From Bacteroidales bacterium (lineage in GTDB: Bacteria; Bacteroidota; Bacteroidia; Bacteroidales; UBA3824): 44,568 nt of DNA. The position numbers were made by a program, and so were the translations under genes. The notes below the pieces were generated by a model. The model saw only the letters and a list, made by a program, of their open reading frames with translations. It searched no databases and had not been told where the DNA came from. Positions 41,686 to 44,568 of the stretch are shown here, piece by piece. Location of the stretch: positions 1 through 44,568 of the forward strand of contig JAFXUC010000018.1 of NCBI GenBank assembly GCA_017535325.1, in the 5' to 3' direction. Position 1 is the first letter of the stretch. Each line of letters begins with the position of its first letter.

Positions 41686-42264
41686 ATGAAAAAAACATCG
41701 TTATTGGCGTTGTGCGCATTGTCAGCCGCAACCGCCTGCAACCAGACAAACAACAATAATTCTGAGGCTTCCGCAGCCGACAGCACGGCAGAGGTTCAGT
41801 CAAGAAACGTAATCGCCGCCCCTCCTCCCCCGGTTATCAAGGAGACGGAGTTTTTTTACGACTTTGACTCGACTTCCGCAATGATAATCTCCGACCCGAT
41901 AACATACGAAGTGGTTGTAAAAAATCATAAAACCGATGACGACTGGGAAGAAGAGCGTTTGGCAAAAACCGACATAAAACCTCTCGCAAACGCGATTTTT
42001 CAAGCCGTCTACAAAGGCAGATTAAAGGCTTACGACTATTTTGAGGAGGAAAGGGAAATGACCGTCAGCGAAATAAAGGCTCTCGAAAAAGAGTTCAACC
42101 GCAAGGACATCGGCAACATCATGTTTGAAGAAAAATGGTACTTCAACGAGAAAACCCTGACCCTGACAAAAAAAGTTACGGGACTGACTTTCGGTTATGA
42201 ACTGCGTGATCCGCAGACAAAAGAATTTCAAGGATTTAAAGCAGCATTTAAGGTAAAACTCTAA
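41686..42264 (+). CDS. GldN/PorN-like lipoprotein, 192 aa
   Basis: A lipoprotein leader (SAATAC, Cys at residue 18) is followed by an Asn/Ser/Ala linker and a proline run (APPPPVI). The domain from about residue 95 has the order seen in the C-terminal half of GldN/PorN: PLANAIFQAVYKGRLKAYDY, then a short helix EIKALEKEF, then EEKWYFNEKTLTLTKKVTGL. GldN is part of the type IX secretion and gliding machinery. This protein is shorter and stands away from gldK-gldL-gldM, so it may be a distant relative with another job. The family call is tentative. It starts 21 nt after the BatA-domain gene. Confidence 0.5.
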   Translation: MKKTSLLALCALSAATACNQTNNNNSEASAADSTAEVQSRNVIAAPPPPVIKETEFFYDFDSTSAMIISDPITYEVVVKNHKTDDDWEEERLAKTDIKPLANAIFQAVYKGRLKAYDYFEEEREMTVSEIKALEKEFNRKDIGNIMFEEKWYFNEKTLTLTKKVTGLTFGYELRDPQTKEFQGFKAAFKVKL

Positions 42265-42267
42265 ATT

Positions 42268-44568
42268 ATGGCAAAAACTACGGAAACCCCGCTGATGAAA
42301 CAGTACAACAGCATCAAGGCGAAATATCCCGATGCGATTTTGCTGTTCAGGGTCGGCGATTTTTATGAAACATTTGCTTCGGACGCTGTAAAAACGTCCG
42401 AAATTCTGGGCATTACGCTCACCAAAAGAGCCGGAGAAGCCCTTGCGGGTATTCCGTATCACGCCTTGGACAACTATCTGCCGAGGCTCGTAAGGGCAGG
42501 CGAAAGAGTTGCGATTTGCGAGCAGTTGGAAGACCCGAAGTTTGCCACAAAAATCGTAAAACGCGGAATCACCGAACTTATCACTCCCGGCGTTTCCTTA
42601 AACGACAATGTATTAGACAACAAATCAGACAATTACGCCGCGTGCATAAACCTTCAAAAAAACAAGACGGGCGTGGCGTTTTTGGACATTTCGACAGGCG
42701 GCTTTCTTGTCGGCGAAGGCTCAAACGAATACGTTGACAAACTCCTTGCGTCTCTCAGCCCGAAAGAAGTCCTTTACGAAAGGTCAAAAAAGGAAGAAAT
42801 ACGCGAGCTTTTCGGCGACAAATATTATTTTTACCCGCTTGAAGACTGGGCTTTTGAGGAGACCTCGGCACGGGAAAGGCTTTTAAGACAGTTTTCCACA
42901 AACTCTTTGAAAGGTTTCGGAATCGAAGAAATGCCGGAGGCTTCAAACGCCGCCGGTGCGCTTCTGCATTACCTTGACATAACGCAGCACACACAACTCG
43001 GACACATTCTCAAAATTTCAAAAATTGACGAAGGGAAATATGTCTGGCTCGACAAATTCACGGTCAGAAACCTTGAAATTTTCACTCCGCTGAGTCCGTC
43101 GGGCAAAACGCTTTTGGACGTTATAGACAAGACCGTAAGTCCGCAGGGCGGCAGAATGTTGAAACACTGGCTGGCATTGCCGCTTAGAAACACTGCCGAC
43201 ATAAAACGCCGTCTCGACTACGCGGAAGAGTTGAAAAACGATTTCACGCTTTTGGAAAATCTGCGTTTGCAATTACGGCAAATCGGTGATATAGAAAGAC
43301 TTGCCTCAAAAATTTCGACAATGAGGCTCACCCCGCGCGATATGCGTCAGATAAAAACCTCGCTTGACTGCACCCAAAACATCAAAAACTTTTTAAAAGA
43401 GGCGGTTGACAACGGCAAAACGATTTTCAAAAGCGTTTATGACAACTTAGACCCGTGCACTCAGGCGGCGGAAAAAATTGATAACGAAATAGTTGAAGAA
43501 CCTCCGGCACTGATTTCAAAAGGCAAGTTTATCAAAAAAGGCGTCAACACAGAATTGGACGAGTTAAGAGAAATCGCGTTTAATTCTCAGGAATATCTTT
43601 TGAAAATGGAGGCGGATTTAAGCGCACAAACGCAGATTCCGAGTCTGAAAATCGGCTTTACAAACGTTTTCGGCTATTACATTGAGGTTAGAAACACGCA
43701 CAAGGAAAAAGTGCCGTCAGAATGGATTCGCAAACAGACTTTAACGGGTGCGGAGCGTTACATCACGCCTGAACTCAAAGAATACGAAGACAAAATTCTC
43801 GGCGCACAGGACAGAATCCAACAGTTGGAGGTTGAGATTTTCAACTCTCTGGCTGCGTTTTTGACGGATTACATCAAAATTTTTATGCAAAACGCCAAGT
43901 CGGTTGCGGCGTTGGACTGTCTTTGCAGTTATGCGCAGTGCGCTTTGGACTACGATTACTGCAAGCCCGAAATCAACGAAAGCCAGGAAATAAAAATCAC
44001 CGCCGGACGGCATCCTGTCATTGAGCAGCAACTCCCAATCGGCGAGGAATACATTCCAAACGATGTTTTTCTTGACGACAAAACGCAGCAAATCATGATG
44101 ATAACCGGTCCTAACATGGCGGGAAAATCGGCACTGCTCCGTCAGACGGCACTTATAATGCTTATGGCTCAGGCAGGCAGTTTTGTTCCGGCAAAAGCGG
44201 TTACGGCGGGTTATGTTGACAAAGTTTTTACGAGGGTCGGCGCGTCTGACAATATTTCGTCGGGAGAATCTACTTTTATGGTGGAGATGAACGAGGCGGC
44301 TGGAATCCTTAACAACATGACTTCCAGAAGTTTGGTGCTTTTTGACGAGTTGGGACGCGGAACTTCCACCTACGACGGCATTTCGATTGCGCAAGCCATC
44401 GTAGAATATATTCATGAATATCCATTAGGACGTGCAAAAACATTGTTTGCTACTCATTATCACGAACTTAACGAAATGGCGGAAACGTTTGAACGTATCA
44501 AAAACTACAACGTTTCGGTCAGCGAGACGGGCGGCAAAGTGATTTTCATGCGCAAACTTGTACCCGGC
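42268..44568 (+). CDS. mutS: DNA mismatch repair protein MutS (3' end beyond the window)
   Basis: The first 767 codons of MutS are present, in one open frame to the window edge. The mismatch-recognition F32-Y33-E34 lies in FRVGDFYETF. Connector and core regions follow, then the ATPase: Walker A TGPNMAGKS, the STFMVEM signature, DELGRGTSTYDG (Walker B) and ATHYHEL. It binds mismatches and starts repair with MutL. About 100 residues should remain, judging from the usual length of 850-880 aa. It begins 3 nt after the GldN-like gene, an unusual partner for mutS. Confidence 0.96.
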   Translation, partial: MAKTTETPLMKQYNSIKAKYPDAILLFRVGDFYETFASDAVKTSEILGITLTKRAGEALAGIPYHALDNYLPRLVRAGERVAICEQLEDPKFATKIVKRGITELITPGVSLNDNVLDNKSDNYAACINLQKNKTGVAFLDISTGGFLVGEGSNEYVDKLLASLSPKEVLYERSKKEEIRELFGDKYYFYPLEDWAFEETSARERLLRQFSTNSLKGFGIEEMPEASNAAGALLHYLDITQHTQLGHILKISKIDEGKYVWLDKFTVRNLEIFTPLSPSGKTLLDVIDKTVSPQGGRMLKHWLALPLRNTADIKRRLDYAEELKNDFTLLENLRLQLRQIGDIERLASKISTMRLTPRDMRQIKTSLDCTQNIKNFLKEAVDNGKTIFKSVYDNLDPCTQAAEKIDNEIVEEPPALISKGKFIKKGVNTELDELREIAFNSQEYLLKMEADLSAQTQIPSLKIGFTNVFGYYIEVRNTHKEKVPSEWIRKQTLTGAERYITPELKEYEDKILGAQDRIQQLEVEIFNSLAAFLTDYIKIFMQNAKSVAALDCLCSYAQCALDYDYCKPEINESQEIKITAGRHPVIEQQLPIGEEYIPNDVFLDDKTQQIMMITGPNMAGKSALLRQTALIMLMAQAGSFVPAKAVTAGYVDKVFTRVGASDNISSGESTFMVEMNEAAGILNNMTSRSLVLFDELGRGTSTYDGISIAQAIVEYIHEYPLGRAKTLFATHYHELNEMAETFERIKNYNVSVSETGGKVIFMRKLVPG

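Noticed and set aside
43741..44415. A 224-codon frame on the minus strand opposite mutS
   Set aside because: It mirrors the conserved MutS ATPase region, and its Arg/His/Ser-rich composition is typical of an antisense frame.
1..44568. tRNA, rRNA, CRISPR arrays, transposases, phage genes
   Set aside because: None was seen on either strand when reading the intergenic regions; a covariance-model scan was not possible here.

Overview
The window comes from a member of the Bacteroidota, most likely an anaerobic Bacteroidales-type bacterium. The signs are a TonB-dependent receptor paired with a DUF4249-type lipoprotein, a GldN/PorN-like lipoprotein, a BatA-domain protein, lipobox leaders ending in Ser/Ala-Cys, and repeated promoter-like sites of the form TTTG - 19 to 22 nt - TAnnTTTG, which is the Bacteroidetes primary-sigma pattern. 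Ferredoxin-dependent 2-oxoacid oxidoreductase genes and a phenylacetate-CoA ligase suggest an anaerobic life. No rRNA, tRNA, CRISPR array, transposase or phage gene was seen. No stretch over 300 bases lacks a gene.

Layout. 1-142 (+): tail of an unidentified gene ending at a bidirectional terminator. 193-4294 (-): outer-membrane operon (unknown lipoprotein, TonB-dependent receptor, DUF4249 lipoprotein). 4369-5496 (-): DNA polymerase IV. 5616-23955 (+): one long co-directional run of 19 genes, most with 0-13 nt gaps or overlapping start/stop codons. It holds (a) a deoxy-amino-sugar module (NDP-hexose 2,3-dehydratase, WecE-type aminotransferase, Gfo/Idh ketoreductase), (b) a four-subunit VorB-type 2-oxoacid:ferredoxin oxidoreductase with its own promoter, (c) a polyprenyl-phosphate-type glycosyltransferase and a GNAT acyltransferase, (d) an acyl-chain module (two acyl carrier proteins, two KAS III paralogues each followed by an SDR ketoreductase, a split transketolase, an adenylating ligase, and a LuxE-LuxC fusion), and (e) a second glycosyltransferase. 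23952-28589 (-): AddB-like nuclease, phenylacetate-CoA ligase, PaaI-type thioesterase. 28654-31013 (-): a YfiR-like/SpoIIE phosphatase and a NUDIX hydrolase. 31133-32448 (+): queE and prsW. 32452-36905 (-): rfbA, rfbC, animal-type UDP-glucose dehydrogenase, an MFS transporter and a small secreted protein, with a 52-bp palindromic element between rfbA and rfbC. 37009-44568 (+): TPR/SpoIIE phosphatase, an unrecognised protein, a BatA-domain protein, a GldN-like lipoprotein and mutS, which runs off the end.

The most interesting part is the acyl-chain module at 12843-22936. From the domains, a short hydroxyacyl chain could be built on ACP by two KAS III/ketoreductase pairs. An acid could be activated onto the second ACP by the adjacent ligase and reduced to an aldehyde by the LuxE-LuxC fusion. 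The transketolase pair could add a two-carbon ketol to an aldehyde. The GNAT protein could attach an acyl group to the 4-amino sugar predicted from the upstream genes. This points to an unusual acylated or chain-extended sugar for a surface glycan. The product and reaction order are inference; the gene content, the motifs and the tight coupling are seen directly. No flippase, polymerase, rfbB or rfbD lies in the window, so the glycan locus is incomplete here.
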